Shown here one piece after another: positions 5,354 through 5,356 of a DNA stretch of 5,356 nt. The DNA comes from Thermoplasmata archaeon (GTDB lineage: Archaea > Thermoplasmatota > Penumbrarchaeia > Penumbrarchaeales > Penumbrarchaeaceae): NCBI GenBank assembly GCA_023145185.1, contig JAGLEG010000030.1, positions 1 to 5,356 on the forward strand, given 5' to 3'. Both the position numbers and the translations under genes were made by a program. The notes under the pieces are model-generated. The model was not told the origin of the DNA and ran no database searches. It saw only the letters and a list, made by a program, of their open reading frames with translations. The first letter of the stretch is position 1, and each line of letters opens with the position of its first letter.

Positions 5354-5356
5354 ATA

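Overview
The window looks archaeal. The evidence is an archaeal-type ATPase (ATPase_2 plus DUF234 architecture), BRE/TATA-like boxes about 25-35 bases ahead of starts that need little or no leader, AGG/AGA-dominated arginine codons, and an AbrB-type antitoxin with a PIN toxin start. A euryarchaeal or Thermoplasmatota-like source is my best guess, held loosely.

Layout: (1) From the left edge to 1481, minus strand, lies the N-terminal part of a secreted FG-GAP beta-propeller protein. It is open at the window edge and built of repeats spaced exactly 201 bases (67 residues). (2) Bases 1482-1746 form a divergent promoter region. (3) Bases 1747-3251, plus strand, hold a two-gene operon with a 4-base ATGA overlap. 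The first gene encodes a small stand-alone CARF-domain protein, a likely cyclic-oligonucleotide sensor. The second encodes a 340-residue protein with a PIN-like nuclease core. (4) Bases 3404-4753 encode an archaeal STAND/AAA-type ATPase with a C-terminal DUF234 nuclease-like domain. Its own TATA box is followed by a 20-base imperfect palindrome and a 15-base tandem repeat sitting where transcription should begin. (5) Bases 4754-4991 are non-coding, with two adjacent strong hairpins, a short dyad, and a TATA box followed by a perfect 8+8 palindrome. (6) From 4992 to the right edge is a vapBC-like pair: an intact AbrB/VapB-type antitoxin, then an overlapping VapC PIN toxin start that loses family resemblance after about 27 residues and stops at residue 33.

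How the genes may work together: the CARF and PIN genes are translationally coupled. They look like a split version of a cyclic-oligoadenylate-activated nuclease, with the sensor in one polypeptide and the RNase or DNase in the next. The ATPase and the toxin-antitoxin remnant downstream make the plus-strand stretch look like a small defence or accessory island beside a surface-protein gene. No CRISPR array, cas gene, tRNA, rRNA or transposase is visible here. The CARF-PIN pair is the most promising candidate for an undescribed system.
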